Source of the DNA: Chamaecyparis obtusa
Lineage: Eukaryota; Streptophyta; Pinopsida; Cupressales; Cupressaceae
DNA: 64,000 nt
NCBI GenBank assembly: GCA_027943335.1
Contig: BSBK01008409.1
Location: 558,001 to 622,000 of the forward strand
Direction: 5' to 3'
The position numbers and the translations under genes are program-made. Shown piece by piece: positions 1-13,742 of this stretch. Every line of letters starts with the position of its first letter. The first letter of the stretch is position 1. A model generated the notes under the pieces. It was not told the DNA's origin. It did no database searches and worked only from the letters and a program-made list of their open reading frames with translations.

Positions 1-159
<159 letters not shown>

Positions 160-664
160 CTCCCTCTTAGCAAGAGAGGATTGATCAGAATCAAGATCTC
201 AAGCTATGAGTGTTATTGAAATCCCCAACTCAATCCAGAACTGGATATAACACTTAATCACTTTATATCAGGGTAACCGACAAGGTCTGGAACACAAGTT
301 TAATGTACTCAACCTGATAGAAGAAATTATCACAATCCCCGACTCAATTCAGAACTGGATTTAGTGATAAGTAATGGTGTTAAAATATCCGACGCAATCC
401 AGATCAAAAACTTGAAGCACACATTATCATAATCCCTGACTAAATTCAGAACTGGATTTAAATGATAACTTAAATAGGTCACACTATTGTAGGTCATCAC
501 CTCACAATGGTGACCTCACACACATGAAAGATCGTCACCTTTCAAAAACACACAATAGTGCAATATTTTATTTATTTTATTCATGAATACATCAATTTAC
601 ATAATAGAGAGATTTAATCTCAGAAATTTACTCACAACTTAATCATACCAAGTTTCTTTCTAGA
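160..664 (-). other. 3' non-coding region of Copia A with spaced repeats
   Basis: This lies between the pol stop and the 3' LTR on the minus strand. The purine tract is the complement of 160-170. Four imperfect copies of a roughly 27-40-base motif (core AATCCCNGACTCAATTCAGAACTGGAT) sit near 211-252, 329-369, 382-405 and 425-466, separated by unrelated sequence. A small inverted repeat (GGTCATCACC / GGTGACC) lies at 492-515 inside a wider CACTATTGT / ACAATAGTG pair (483-560). No coding frame is visible. Confidence 0.6.
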
Positions 665-3600
665 CTACTGATCAATTTTCAACTTTGCAAGAGGCTTGGT
701 AAAGATGTCGGCATTTTGTTCTTTAGTACTAATATAGACCAATTTGATAATATTTCTGTCTACCATGTCTCTTATGTAGTGGTATGGAATTTCTATGTGC
801 TTGGAACGATTGTGAAAAACTAGATTCACTGAAGGTTTAATGCAGTTTTGATTGTCACAATGAATTACTATAGGCTTTAGAGGCTTGCCAAACAATCCAA
901 ATAGTAATTTCCCCAACCATACTACTTCTCAAGCTCCCATCGAAGCAACCATATATTCTTCTTCAATATAACTTTGAGCGATCACTGATTGTTTCCTACT
1001 GAACCAAGAAATCATAGCAGGTCCAAGACTAGAGCAACATCTTGTAGTGCTTTTATGATCGATTGAATTTCTAGCCCAGTCAGAGTCAGAGAACCCTTGA
1101 AGTTGTATCTCAACATTCTCATATTTTAGGCCCATTCTAATTGTACCACGTAGGTATCTTAGAATATGTTTAGCAGCTGTTAGATGAATCTTCTTTGGTT
1201 CACACATGAAATGAATTAAAACATTTGTAGCATAGCATATATCAGGACGAGTGTTTAGCAAGTACAAAAGAGATCCAATCAACTATCTATAATACGAAGG
1301 ATCTGTAGGTTTTGAATCTGCGGCTTCATCTTTGAGTTTATGAAGATTAGTTTCCATTGGAGTGGTTAATGGTTTACAATCCATCATACCAAATCTGGTT
1401 AAAATGTCCATGGTGTATTTTCCTTGATTTAGGAAAATATAGTTTTCTTTTTGTAATACTTCTAAGCCTAAGAAGTAGTGTAACAACCCTAGATCCTTCA
1501 TGTCAAATTCGTTTGTGAGATCTTGTTTGCATTTAGCAATAAGATGATCTTCTCTTGTTATTAATAAATCATCCACATAGAGAACTAGAATTACCATTTC
1601 ACCTTTGAATGTTTTGAAGTATATATTAGGATCAACTTCATTTTTGGAGTACCCTAACTTGAAGAGATAATTGTCTATGTGTTCATACCAGGCCCTGGGA
1701 GCTTGTTTAAGGCCATAAAGGCTTTCTTCAATTTGCAGACATAACTATTACTGTCAATAGTGGTGAAGCCTTTAGGTTGTTCTATGTAAACTTCTTCTTC
1801 AATAACACCATTAAGAAATGTTGTCTTTACATCCATTTGGTGTATCCTCCATCCTTTGGTTGTTGCAATGGAAATAATAGTCCTTATAGAAGTATATTGG
1901 GCAACCAGAGAAAAGGTTTCTTCGTAGTCAATTCCAGCCTTTTGAGAAAAACCTCTGGCGACAAATCTGGCCTAATGTTTTTCAATACTACCATCTAAAG
2001 CATATTTGATTTTGAATAACCATCTTGAAGAGACGACTGTTTTCCCTTTAGGTCTTGGTACTACTTCCCAAACATAATTTTTTACAATAGATTGATATTC
2101 CTTGATCATTGCTTCTTTCCAGGCTTGACATGTTAAAGCTTCTTTAACATTAGATGGTTCGGATTTTGTAAGTTTTTCCATAAGTGCAAGATACCATTTC
2201 TAATTTCTTGTTCTTTTACTTTCTTTAAATATTTCATCTAGTTCAACATTATTTTCTTCAATCATTTTTCTTGCCCATAGTGGCCTTTTCTTATTGTTGG
2301 GAATTTCAACATCTTCAAGGTTAGAAGAAGGGAGTTCATCATTTTCTATTATGTTCTCTCTTGGTTCTCATAATCTTGAAAGAAATTCTCCCTCTGATTC
2401 TCAATTTCATGATTTTCATGATTTTCTATAATATTCTACCTCTGATTCTCATTTGATCCCTCTTATGTAAGTGTAGAGACTTTAAGAGCAATGTCTCCTT
2501 CAAATTTGATATCTCTACTAATGTCAATAGATTTTTGTCTTGGTATGTAGACCCTGTATCCTTTAGTAGTTTCACTGTAACCAACAAATATTCCTTTCTT
2601 TCCAGAGGGTTCTAGTTTGGTTCTCTTCTCTTTAGGAATGTGAACATATACGCAACATCCAAATATTCTTAGATGACTTAGATCTAGTTTCTTTCCTATA
2701 AAGGCTTCTTCAGGTGTAATGTTTTCTAGGATTGAGTGGGGACACCTGTTTTGAATGTATACGATAGTATTATATGCTTTGGCCCAAAATGAGGTATGAA
2801 GATTTTGATCATGCATCATAGCCTTGGCAACTTAAAAAATGGTTATATTTTTCCTTTCTGCTACTCCATTCTGTTGAGGATTATAAGGTACTGTATACTC
2901 CCTCTTAATCCCATCTGAAGTGCAAAATTATTTAAAGTTTTTATAGATATATTCACCTCCATTGTCAGATCTTAGAGTTTTTATTTTCTTCCCAGTTTGG
3001 TTTTCCACTAATGCTTTAAATTCTTTGAATTTTAGCAATACTTCATTTGATTGTTTGAGTTTAAGAAAATAGATCCAAGTTTTCCTAGAGTAATCATCAA
3101 TGAAAGTCACATAGCATGAAAAACCTCCTAGTGAGAGAGTTGACATAGGTCCACACAAATATGTGTGAATGAGTTCTAATACAACTTTGGTTTTATGTTC
3201 ACTAGAACGAAAGGATATTTTGATATTTTTCCCTAGGGCACACCCTTTACAAGTACTAATATGATTTGATTTTAGATTAGGTATACCTATAGTGATTTTC
3301 TTAATGGAAGGAAGGGTGCTAAATCCAAGATGTCCTAATATTCTGTGCCAGAGTTCATTAGAGTTTGATACTTCATGACATAGAGCTAATTTGTGACTAT
3401 TGCCTAATTTGTATGGGATTCCATTCCTATACCCTATAGAAATAACATTTTTAATACTAGTGTTCTTAGTCCATATTAACACTTTATCTTCTTGGAATGT
3501 GACTCAATAGCCTTGATCGACTAACCCTGAAATAGAGACCAAGTTCCTTTTTATGCTTGGTATAAAGAGAACATCTTTCAATAGTAGAGTTACCCCTGAT

Positions 3601-4604
3601 TTCAATTTGATTGAGCAGGTCCCAATTCCTTTTGTTGGATAGGTGGATTTGTCTCTAATTGTAACATCTTAAGAGGAATCTTCTTCTAGGGTTTCAAACT
3701 GATCTCTAAATCCACTTATGTGCCGTGATGCTCCACTATCGATTATCCAAGTATTTTTGCTTGAATTTACTTCACTTGATAAGGCCAAGAAGAATAGGGA
3801 TATTTATGCCCCTTTGACTTTGGCTAATGTTTATTGAATTTTCTTTCTCTCTGGACATAACCTATGCGTATGTCCAAGTTTATCACATTTATAGCACCGT
3901 ACTTTGGAGAAGTCTTTGTTTTTGTGATTTTTTCTATGGTTTCCCTTCTTATGTTTGAACTTCCTTTTGTTTCCTTTGAAGTTTGAATGGGTATTTATAG
4001 CTTAAATATCTTCTCCTTTGTTAGGCTTGATCCCTCTTGATATTAACCAGGATTCCTCTTGAGTGTAGTCATTCTTTAGTTGATCGAACTTAGGTCGAGA
4101 AGGACATCTAGTTATACATTGAATAAAGGATTCCCATGTGATAGGTAATTCTATAAGACCTATTAATGTTAACTCCATGTCATCAATATTGTTTCCAATA
4201 GTAGATAGTTGATCTCTTAGTTTGGAAATTCTTAGGAAGTAAGATGTGATGGTTTCCCCTTTGTTCATTTTTAAATTCAAGAGTTGTTGTTTGAGAATAA
4301 GTAATCTACTTGTATTATCAATCTCAAATGTCTCTTGAAGATTTTTGAATTTTTCATAAGCGGTTTTTAGCCTTGCTATAGAGGGAAGAATATGGTCTTT
4401 AAGAGTATAGATTATTATCTTCTTTGCTTTGTTGTTATGCCTTTTCCAAGTTGATTTATCAGGTTCATCTTTAGGCATCTTTTTATCCTCCTCAACATAG
4501 GAATCTAACTCAAGTTCTTGAATCAATGTTAGGATTCATATTTTCCATGAGAAGAAGTTTGTAGCGCCTTCAAGTCTATCCTCTACTTTAATGTTGTTGG
4601 CCAT
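665..4604 (-). pseudogene. Copia gag-pol polyprotein relic (element A)
   Basis: A single Copia polyprotein of about 1,310 codons, the usual length, starting at an ATG (4604-4602) 78 bp inside the primer site. In order it shows: a UBN2-type Gag (about 4526-4002); a CCHC knuckle CYKCDKLGHTHRLC near 3850-3905; protease WIIDSGASRHISG near 3720-3765; the integrase zinc region and catalytic core with FIDDYSRKTW and RSDNGGEY (3482-2928); GVAERKN; RT with YVDDLL (1597-1283); and RNase H with SDSDWA, CDNQNC and ADIFTKPLAK, ending at 665. Gag through integrase stays in one frame with a few stops. Frameshifts lie near 2200-2450 and 1600-1950. The element is inactive but recognisable end to end. Confidence 0.93.
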
Positions 4605-4681
4605 TATTATTTTCCTCTTATATTCTTATAATGGATATGATATAATTTAGAATTTATCTATATTAATTCTTCTCTAGAGAG

Positions 4682-4693
4682 GCTCTGATACCA
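4682..4693 (-). promoter_or_regulatory. Primer binding site, initiator-Met tRNA (Copia A)
   Basis: GCTCTGATACCA on the plus strand is the complement of TGGTATCAGAGC, the standard plant LTR-element primer site for initiator-Met tRNA. It directly abuts the LTR at 4694, which sets the element's orientation as minus. Confidence 0.95.
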
Positions 4694-4893
4694 TGTTAGG
4701 AATAGAGATCTTCAATAGAGAGAATTCAATATTGTTTATGTGTTATTCACAACTATTATCTTTTGTATATTTACTGAATTATAAATGTAGATATATGTAC
4801 TTCATATGTTGTTGTGGTAATAACATGAACACTGTAATAGATGTTTTTCCACAGCCACATACAAAGGCATATATATATAAAATATAAGAGTCA

Positions 4894-4957
4894 TGTCTAT
4901 GTAGAGACATGACCGTACGTGGCTTAAGCCACACACGGTCATGTCTTTACATAGACA
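4894..4957. repeat. Perfectly centred 64-bp palindrome in LTR
   Basis: Two 32-base arms meet with no loop at GTGGCTT|AAGCCAC (4925/4926). By eye the arms differ at three positions. A transcript would form a strong stem-loop in the LTR. Palindromes are known in some Copia LTRs; no function can be assigned here. Confidence 0.9.
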
Positions 4958-5042
4958 CACCCTTTCACTTTGGCCCTGTTTATACATAATACTTGGCATT
5001 ATTTATACATAATACTTGGCTGTTTAGTGTTACGTATAATTA

Positions 5043-5100
5043 TTGTAAGATAGTTATCGTAACACATATTAATATATGTGTTATGATAACTATCATACAA
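5043..5100. repeat. Second LTR palindrome
   Basis: The inverted arms TTGTAAGATAGTTATCGTAA and its near complement flank CACATATTAATATATGTG. The arms are 28 and 30 bases, with two mismatches and a 2-base length difference. It lies about 85 bp from the first palindrome in the same LTR. Confidence 0.88.
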
Positions 5101-5259
5101 TAGTTATCGTAACCAAAGATAACCAATACAATAGTATCGACTGCGGTTGATTTCATATGCAATAACAGTCTTGTTGAATATAAGGAATCCGATCCAATGT
5201 ATGTTAAATATATATTATATGCAATAAACTAAAGTCGATTCATTCAAGCATATCGAATT

Positions 5260-5261
<2 letters not shown>

Positions 5262-5322
<61 letters not shown>
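5262..5322. repeat. (AT)n microsatellite in right LTR of Copia A
   Basis: An AT run of about 61 bp, counterpart of the 107-bp run at 23-129. On the coding (minus) strand it lies about 30 bp inside the LTR start, where it might supply TATA-like sequence. Confidence 0.97.
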
Positions 5323-5324
<2 letters not shown>

Positions 5325-5351
5325 TCAATTAGATCGAAGCTATAATTTAAC

Positions 5352-6237
5352 TTTATCTTGTTGCACGTTAGGATGATCGACAAATTCAACTCTACACAAC
5401 TCTAATAACAAATCAGCTCTACCAAGCTTGAATTCTGTCATTATCCATTGAATATTGTGTTTGAATATTATGTCATTGTCCATTGAATATTGTGTTTGAA
5501 TATGTGTTCAAGAAACAAAACTGTATAGATATGAAGCTTATATTATTGAAACCAATTTATTGGAAATTAAAAATTATAAAAATTAACTCACATATTTCTC
5601 AAGAAAATCCAAGTCTATGCAGCCTATTCTCCTATTCCAAATGTATCACAAGGCTGATCTCAACTATCTCCCAACAAAATATTGCCTAGTTTTTTCTAAT
5701 GCTCTTTGGCACATTAAGTTTCTTGCATACAGTAAAAGTGGATTATAAAATCCTCTTTAGAAATCTCAAGAGATACAAACAAGAATATGTTTTGTAACTG
5801 CTAACAATTTACAAATGGTTGGGCAATAGAAAGGGTTTAGAAAAGTGTCTCTCCTAAAGTTAGCAAAGAGCACAATAAGGGGTCCATTTAATGCTAGAAG
5901 GTGGTGCCACAAAATTCCTTTGGCAAGCAAAGCTCCATGCTAAAAGGAATGTCACTTCACTATATGATAAGAAATGTCCATATCCCATTTTATTGAGCCT
6001 AGAATCATAAATTACATCTCATATCTACAAATGCAACATATGCAACTATTCATTGAACCCAAGAAATCATAGAATTTATCTATGAAATGTTTTGGAATGC
6101 CTTAAATATTAGCTTTGCATTTTCCATAGCAAGATCAGTAAATACCAACTTTACAATGTTTAACAACAACAATATTGCTCTGGAAAAATATTTTTCATTT
6201 TCTTTAAATAGAGGCCCCTCTTTCCAATTTTTCAACT
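5352..6237. other. Unannotated AT-rich flank
   Basis: No coding frame with recognisable motifs, no LTR end and no tandem repeat was seen. Short open frames here have no family signature and are probably chance. Confidence 0.4.
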
Positions 6238-6421
6238 GTGTATATATTTTGACATCAACCTTTTGGATCACATTTTGTGATCCATCATTAGGATGAAGGA
6301 GAGAAAAGTGATCAACTGTAAGAGAAAAATGATCACTTACAATTTCTCACTTTTCTCTTTTTCATTCTGATGATGGATCACAGAGTGTGATCCAAAATGT
6401 TGATGCAAAAATTTATACACT
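6238..6421. repeat. Foldback MITE-like element
   Basis: Inverted arms of about 73-76 bp (6238-6310 and 6346-6421) surround a short AT-rich centre. Each arm carries TTTTGGATCACANTNTGTGATCCATCAT, which is itself a smaller inverted repeat, followed by a GAGAAAAGTG-type purine stretch. The same arm sequence recurs in the larger foldback at 33766-34096, so this is one family rather than a chance palindrome. No clear target-site duplication was identified. Confidence 0.8.
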
Positions 6422-9148
6422 TGAATCCAAAAAGAAAAATTCTTTTGTAATTTGTTTCATCCCTTGTATGAAAGGGATAATAATTTATGCACTACCTTCA
6501 TCCCCTGTTCATCATAGTACATAATTGAATACAAAAATTCCATGGTAGAAACTAATAGCCTACTATTTGTATTGTTGCCATTGCATTTGTTTGATACTTC
6601 AAACATACTAATGACCATTGTACTTGTGTGATACTTAAGATATATAATTGCCCCTATTTCTGCTACTACTTTTATCTTTATACTCCCAAAAAATTAAAGC
6701 TTGTTTGTGTTTGTGTTTGGCTAAAAAAGAATAGCCAAATATTATTAGAGGTAGCCAAATAGAATAGAACTAGTCAACAAACATGGTTTTCTAGAACAAA
6801 CATTTAGTTTGAACATGCTCAAGATATTTATAAGATAAGGATTTCAATAGTATAATCCTAGAAGTAGTGAGTCTAATCTTAGAATTTGAAAAGCTATTGA
6901 ACAAGTAGCTTTGGAAAGATTATAAATCTACTTTTGTAGAAAAAAAGGACCCTTTTCAATTGAGATTTCACTTGTAAGCACATGCACAATGTTATTGCTT
7001 AAATTTCAACTATGGATATTGTTGATATTACATTGGATGTAAATCATCAAGAGTTACTATACTAGAGTAGATGGATTCATTTTTTTAGGTACTTAAAATA
7101 AGTGTGACGGTAGAAACATGGTTTGTATTATGGCGACACAACACAAAGATAAGATCAAACAAGGTCGTATGCAATATAAGAAATATTTTCTAAGAACTTA
7201 AGGTAGAGATGTGGATTAGAGGAGAGGATTTTTAGTTGAGAATCTTAGTTTTGTGTCTAATAAATTTATATATGCTGAATTTGAACCATTTCCAAGTTTT
7301 TATAGTAGTTTATTTGACAAGTCCTCTATTTATAATTAAAGTTTTAGATACATGTTGAAAAAATATCCATTATGCATGTCTAGTAGTCTAGTACTTTAAG
7401 ATCAACTAAATGAAAGATTGATACACAAGTATAAACAACGTCTATAAGAAGAATCAGAACATAGATTTATTTCTCATTAGCCCTCGAAGGGAAAAAATGT
7501 AGATCTTATATCAATGTAAATTTCAGCAACATAATGACATATAAAATATCACTATAAGAACAAGAATGAGAGAATGAAAGAAGCATAGGTAGAAGAGACA
7601 ATACATTGTTATATGTGGTGAAAATTATTTTGGGTAAAAATTCCAAATTTAAAGAACAAAATCAATGTATTGTTCAACAACATATAATAATTCTAATATA
7701 CTTTTAGGCTCTTGTTTGACATTGAAAAAATCATCCTATTTTAGTGGTCAAAATTTGACATCATAACCTTGCAATGGAAACTCCTCAATGCCTCCATTTT
7801 AGTCTCGCACTGTCCTCCCTAATATTGTATCATCCTAGAAGGTTAGCACCCATGATTGAATGCTTTATTAGGACCTATTAGACCCATTTTGGTGATTTTG
7901 AGATCTGAATGTCTATTATGCTTGATCTTGGCGGGTTGATTCCTCTTTTCTCTCACCTTTTTACCCTCCCCAATATTTAGTTCAAATTTTGACCCATTTC
8001 TCATGGGACATGTTGCCAGTGACGGCTTGTCCTTGGGTGTGGGGCCCAAATTTCACCAGAAGCCTGATGCTATGGTTTTCTTGTGAGGTTTTCTTTTGTG
8101 GTCGACTTGGATCAATCTTGAATCTTGAAATGATGGGTTGAGTATAGAAACCCCCCATCTCTCTTCATTTTGACATCCATAATCAATGCAAGCATATATA
8201 TCAAAACTATGCTCAAACATTTACAGTCAAGCTATCAAGATTTTCAAGCAATCAAGATTTTCAAGTAATCAAGAGCAATTAGATTCAAGCTTTGAAGGCA
8301 AGCACCCAAGATTAAGATCTCCAAGTCTCCATTTCTTAAAGATCATTCAATTCATTTGAAGGAAATATTCTCTATTTGATGCAAATTTCTCTCCCATGAT
8401 GGCCAAGAAGAGGAATTCTCAATCAAGCAAGAAGACTTGGATCATTCCATTAAAATTCACTCTCCTTCTTTGTAAGTGGTTATCAATCATATCTACCTTC
8501 AAGATGTAGGAATGACATTCATAAATCTATGCATTTGTGAGGGAATCCTTGATTCTACATTACATTTCAAAGTCAACTCTTTGGATTTCAAGCACATTCA
8601 ACCATCTTCATGGATATAAGTGATTTCTATATTCATCTATGAGGGTTTATGCAAGGTGAATCTATTATTTTCCTTTCTATTTACTTTCCTTTATGCCATT
8701 TAATTTTATTTATAAGGTTGATTCTTAAATAGGAGTTTGACCAAGGAAAACCCCTTTAGCCAACCTTTTCCCCCATTTTCTATGTGCAATCCTGAACAGT
8801 TTATAGAGCTGTTAGACAAGATTTGGACAGATCAAGAATAGTTAAATGATCTATGAAAAATTTAGATGAAAACACTAAGGACAAGTCATTATTTTCGACA
8901 TGTACCAAGTACATGTTTCCATTACTCACATGTACCCTGCATTTTGAGCTCAGACTTCAACTACATGTTAGATCTATTTTCTGATTTCTATTTTTGTAAA
9001 TTTTGGCTCATTGTCTATCTATTACAGTCCATTTTTACTAAATTTTCTAGTATCTTTCCTAATCAATCATTTACATAACCAAATTTCCTCATTCATATTT
9101 CATCAATCACATATTTTAGTGGAAGATCAATGTCCCACATAGCATTTG
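6422..9148. other. Non-coding stretch, including a weak dispersed repeat
   Basis: No convincing gene. The part from about 8160 to 8830 is rich in CAAG/TTCAAG words and ends with AAGGTTGATTC ... GGAAAACCCCTTT. A similar order of words recurs at 31900-32420 on the same strand, so both may be diverged copies of one non-coding retroelement segment. Nothing else was recognised. Confidence 0.35.
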
Positions 9149-12100
9149 TGTAATGCCCTGCAAGGGAACCGAGGAGAAAATAACATAAAACATGTTACCA
9201 AGTTTATAGAATAAATTTTTTTTTTGAAGAGTTTACAAAACAATAATGATAATAATGAGGAACAAATACATCATAAGATACAAATGAGTACATAAGTACA
9301 ATTATATTATAGTTAATGACCCTTGAGGGTTCTATGACGTACAATTATGTACACATAAAATTTATTATTTTAGATTAAGTATAATTACAAATCTCACATA
9401 TACAAATGAATAACAAGTACAACCTCCTATAAAAGAAACATAGATACAACCAACACCATAAGGTATACACTATGAAACAACATCCATTGCACAAGTCACA
9501 TGGAGTATAACAATAACCGAGTACAAAGTATAGTGCAATATCCCAAAAGAATCACATGTGAAGCAGTGATATAAGGTACAAATATAAACATCATAAGATA
9601 GATATGAACTAGCCTCCAATGAAGAAAAAGAAGGTAACAACAAAAAGAATTATCCAACACTGGTAAAAGAACATCAAAATCTCAAATGGTAAAATAATCA
9701 CTACCACCTGACCTTGAGGAACCAAAAATTCTACCCCCACCATGTTGAGGAGATAACAACAAACCCCACTTAGATAACATCTAAAAATATAACACAACAT
9801 AACACCTAAGCAAGGGATCATGAAAGCTCCATCTCAAAAGGTACCACCAACTAATGATAAACAAAAGATAATAAATATCAAAATACCAGCAAGTACCAAT
9901 AGCAACACCACATACCAAAACCAACCACTAGATACCGAATACCAAACAAATACCAACCACTAGATAATATTGACTACCAAAGAAACACCACTAGATAATA
10001 CTTACCACAAAAGACACACCACCAGATAATACTGATCACTAGAGGAAAATGTAGAAACTATAGAGGAGACTTAGGCCACATACTATAGGAGTGTCATCAC
10101 ATGGCCAACTACTTGAGTTACCCTGAACTGGTCTCTCTAGAACCCCGGCTCTCAAGCGTTTATCAAGTTGAGTTACCCTAGACTGGTCACTCTAGACCCT
10201 GAACCCTCAACATGATCTGGATGCAAAACCAGAACACCCTCTCATGAAGGTGATGAATTTGAATCATACCTTATCTCTCAGTATCATATCATTCCCATCC
10301 TTAGCCTATACAAATGCTCAAGGCATGAGGCGAGGCATACAACTATCTTATTAATGTTTGTCTAACACATTTATTAAGTTACCACTTATTACACAACTTA
10401 CGATAGGTTACCTTGGTTCTAACCACTTTGGGCCCTAGACCCCTATTGTAAGCCACTCCCCTAAGATGCACCTATTTAACCTCCCCTAGGCTCACAAGTC
10501 ATAAATAGATCTCATAGATCACATAAAGCATGATAATTAGAATTTAGTTCCATAATGAGACAACTGGAACTCACAATGGTCCTCAAACCAAAATCTCATA
10601 AATACATATTGGTCCTTAAACCATACTATCACAAGTCCATAATGGTTCTCAAACCATACATCATAAAACACACTCTCTCAAGAGTTCACCAAGTCATGAG
10701 CTTAGAAGACTGGTTGGGTAGAATGTTCATGACCAAGTCAACATCATAAAATACTAAAAAATACACACGTCAGAAAGTTAACAACCCCAAGCCTCTGGTG
10801 TACCACTCCTAAAGCCAACATATTTCCCAATTGAACATTACCAAATAAAGTATCAAAAGTACTCCATAGACAAAGTCACAAATCCTAATTTGGGACTCAA
10901 ATGTATAAGACATTCAACTTGTTTACAAAGTCTAATTTTGGATATACATACGTTCATAAAAAAATATAACTCTAAGCATAACAAAAGACCAAATGTTTAA
11001 TAAAAACATTAAATTTTCCCCAAATATAGATATCATTCCTATTTATACAATTTATTGAACAAGTTAATATTCAATGTAAATATTTCAACTTTTAAATAAA
11101 TATTACTTCTATTAATATTTATTAAACAAAATACCAATAAATATTAATTTAATATATTAAAAAATATTAATAAATATTAAACAACATTTAATATTTATTA
11201 ATTAAACTAAATTTACAAATTTATTAATTTAATAAATATTAATTAATAATAATAATGATTTAATATTAAATAAATTATGATTAAGAAATTTAACAAATTA
11301 AATTAAATTTAAAAACAAGCATATATTATTAAGGGAGGGAGGAGGGGGAGGGTGGGGGGCGGGGGGGGTGTTTGGGTCCCATCTCCATCTCCCATTTCCA
11401 CGCCCCCCCTTTTTTAAACAAGGTTAGTGATAGTCATTGACGCATGATAGGAGTACTACCATCGACAGTACTCTATTGTGCCGACAGGGGGGAGGCAGGG
11501 TGATGTCCTTACCCCCTTCAATATTATAAATACATTTTTTAAAAATATTTCTTTTTTTGTTGGTTTAAACTAGAAGGGGTCTCTTTTTTTTCAGCCCCAT
11601 TATTAATTGTTTTAATTTAATTTAATTTTCTTTATCTTTTTATATAAATTTGATAAAATCAAACACATAGGTTTTCAAACACCAATTGATTCAAACACAT
11701 ATATTTTTTTTTGTCAAAATCAAATCAAACCCTAACCGAATTAATGTCAAGTTTTTCCCTATTGATCCTCAAACAAATTCTAGGTTTTTCGCACAAGAAA
11801 TTCAATAACCAATTCAAAATGAAAACAATGAAAAATCAAACAATAATTCACAATCCAAATAAAACCATGATTTTCAACAATCAATTCCAATCACAAAGTA
11901 GACAATCTTTACAAAAGAATGATAAACATAAGTTTTCAAACCCTACTTGAAATTCCCCAGCTGAATACAACAAATAAGGCCAAATCAAAGACTCCCAAAA
12001 ATCCAAGCTTTAAAATAATTCCTTAACTTCCAAGCACCATGATTCTCCAAAACCTAATAGACATAATAAAATAATAACCTAAAACCCCCTAATATAGAAA

Positions 12101-13209
12101 TCATGACAAGCTAGGTTTTCAAAACATGCAACTCCAAAAACAAGACGAACTCCACTAGAAAATAATAAAAGAATTACTTAACTCAAAATCACCAAAATAA
12201 GAACTTAACCACAACCTTGTTTATCAAACCATCTTTGCATGATTAATTCTAATTTTAATAATAAAATATGCACTTTTCCAATTAACAACTACTAACTCAA
12301 CTTTAACTTAAACTCATAATTCACTTTATTAATTAAATGCACAAATTGAATTGAATTTAATATTTTAATTTACTAAATTAGTATTTAGGAAATCTTAACA
12401 ACATGCAACTTGATAAATAATTACCAATTGATATTATCCATGCATTTAGATTTTAATTTAAACTTAATATTTAATTACATGTCCAATTTCCATAATTAGA
12501 ATTTAAATTGTCTTTTAGTTAAACAAAGGTAGTTGGTTAGCTCTTAATAATTAAATATTAGGTTATATTTAATATTTTGATTTTCATAAGATATAATTAT
12601 TCTAATTTCATAATTAATCTTAATTTAATTATTTTAACCAAATAAACCACACAACCAATTCACGTGACTTACAACACACAAAAATTAACTAGCTCAAATA
12701 ATAAACAAACTCAAGGGAAGGGCTCAGGAATTCATGTCACCTTGACAAATTGATATGGGTAGAAACTCAGATACTTGCCCATTATTTCAGGACAATCAAT
12801 GACTTAGGTTGGGATTGGACTTGTATGTTATCTCCCCTCTCTTACCATTGAGATATTATGACAGGGCACACTCATCCTGGTAACTCAAGGAAGTTGATGC
12901 TCGCTACTTGAAATCCTTCATAAAAGAAGAGCATGTACATACATGTATAAATATATAACAGGCAATGACGGGGATCGACTAATTGTGTGGATCTTGCAAG
13001 CAAGTAACTATGACTTTGTCCCTCAACCATATCAGACACATCAAACAAAAATATAAAACATACACACCAACCATACACATGCAAGTATGGGGTCAATAAA
13101 ACAATAATATAAATATCAAATCTATCTGAGGATCTAATACATACATGAAAGTGGCTTGAAAGATTCTGGTCATATAAATTGAAAAGAAAACTATGGGAGG
13201 GGTATTACG
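9149..13209 (-). mobile_element. Left (3') 4-kb LTR
   Basis: Collinear with the right LTR at a steady offset of about 4,560-4,575 bp up to the nested insertion, and about 10,959 bp after it. Short open frames such as 9609-9821 and 12872-13096 recur in the other LTR only because the LTRs are duplicates; they carry no domain signature. The middle is very AT-rich (11030-11330) and is followed by a G-rich block. Confidence 0.85.
11333..11376 (+). other. G-run block, potential G-quadruplex
   Basis: At least five runs of three or more G lie within 44 bp: GGGAGGGAGGAGGGGGAGGG, then TGGGGGGCGGGGGGGG and TGGG. The corresponding part of the right LTR (about 15895-15925) is much shorter, so the tract expanded or shrank in one LTR. 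On the element's sense strand it is C-rich. Confidence 0.75.
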
Positions 13210-13742
13210 TCCACCTCCCCTAGAATTAGGCTTACTTCTGGAAGCATATAAACAAATAAGGATATGCATCCCTCAATCACAAAGTTTCCTACTAAGACAA
13301 AAGACAAAATGATATCCAAAAATAAGCCATAAAATAAGGACATGATATACAATCATTAAGAAGAATATAATTTTGGTTTAAGAATAAACTAAAAATCACA
13401 TTGATCAATCATTCATTATTTAACAATTTAAATCTAGATCTAAATATTTATTCATTCATCATTATAGAAAATATCTAATAATCAATTATATAAAGCACAC
13501 ATTTGTATTTACATCAAATAATAACTTGAGAAGTTCATGCAAACCTAGTTAATGCAACACTCATATAAAATCCAATTCAAACATACAAGCCTAATATCAT
13601 ACCTCTAGGGTCATAAATAATAGGATGAAGTAAGAGAGTTATATGTTTAAGTTTTTATTTCAAGTTTTCAACTATTTATACATCTAGTAGGTGTACAAAT
13701 TCTTAGAGTTTCTAGTGTAGAAACTCAGGCTCTGATACCAAG
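13210..13742 (-). other. Internal region of the 4-kb-LTR element, with PBS and PPT
   Basis: Only 533 bp lie between the LTRs. On the minus strand this runs from a 2-base spacer and the initiator-Met primer site (13740-13729) to a purine tract AGGGGAGGTGGA (complement of 13210-13221). No reading frame has a gag or pol motif. The element keeps only the signals needed in cis and would depend on enzymes supplied by another element. Confidence 0.85.

Larger units (their letters stand above)
4694..5351 (-). mobile_element. Right (5') LTR of Copia element A
   Basis: The LTR begins TGTTAGGAAT at the primer site and ends ...TATAATTTAAC at 5351, where the partner LTR ends AACA; the final A appears mutated to T. 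At about 658 bp it holds two long palindromes and an AT run. Because the left LTR is cut by the window edge, the duplication at the insertion site cannot be tested. Confidence 0.88.
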
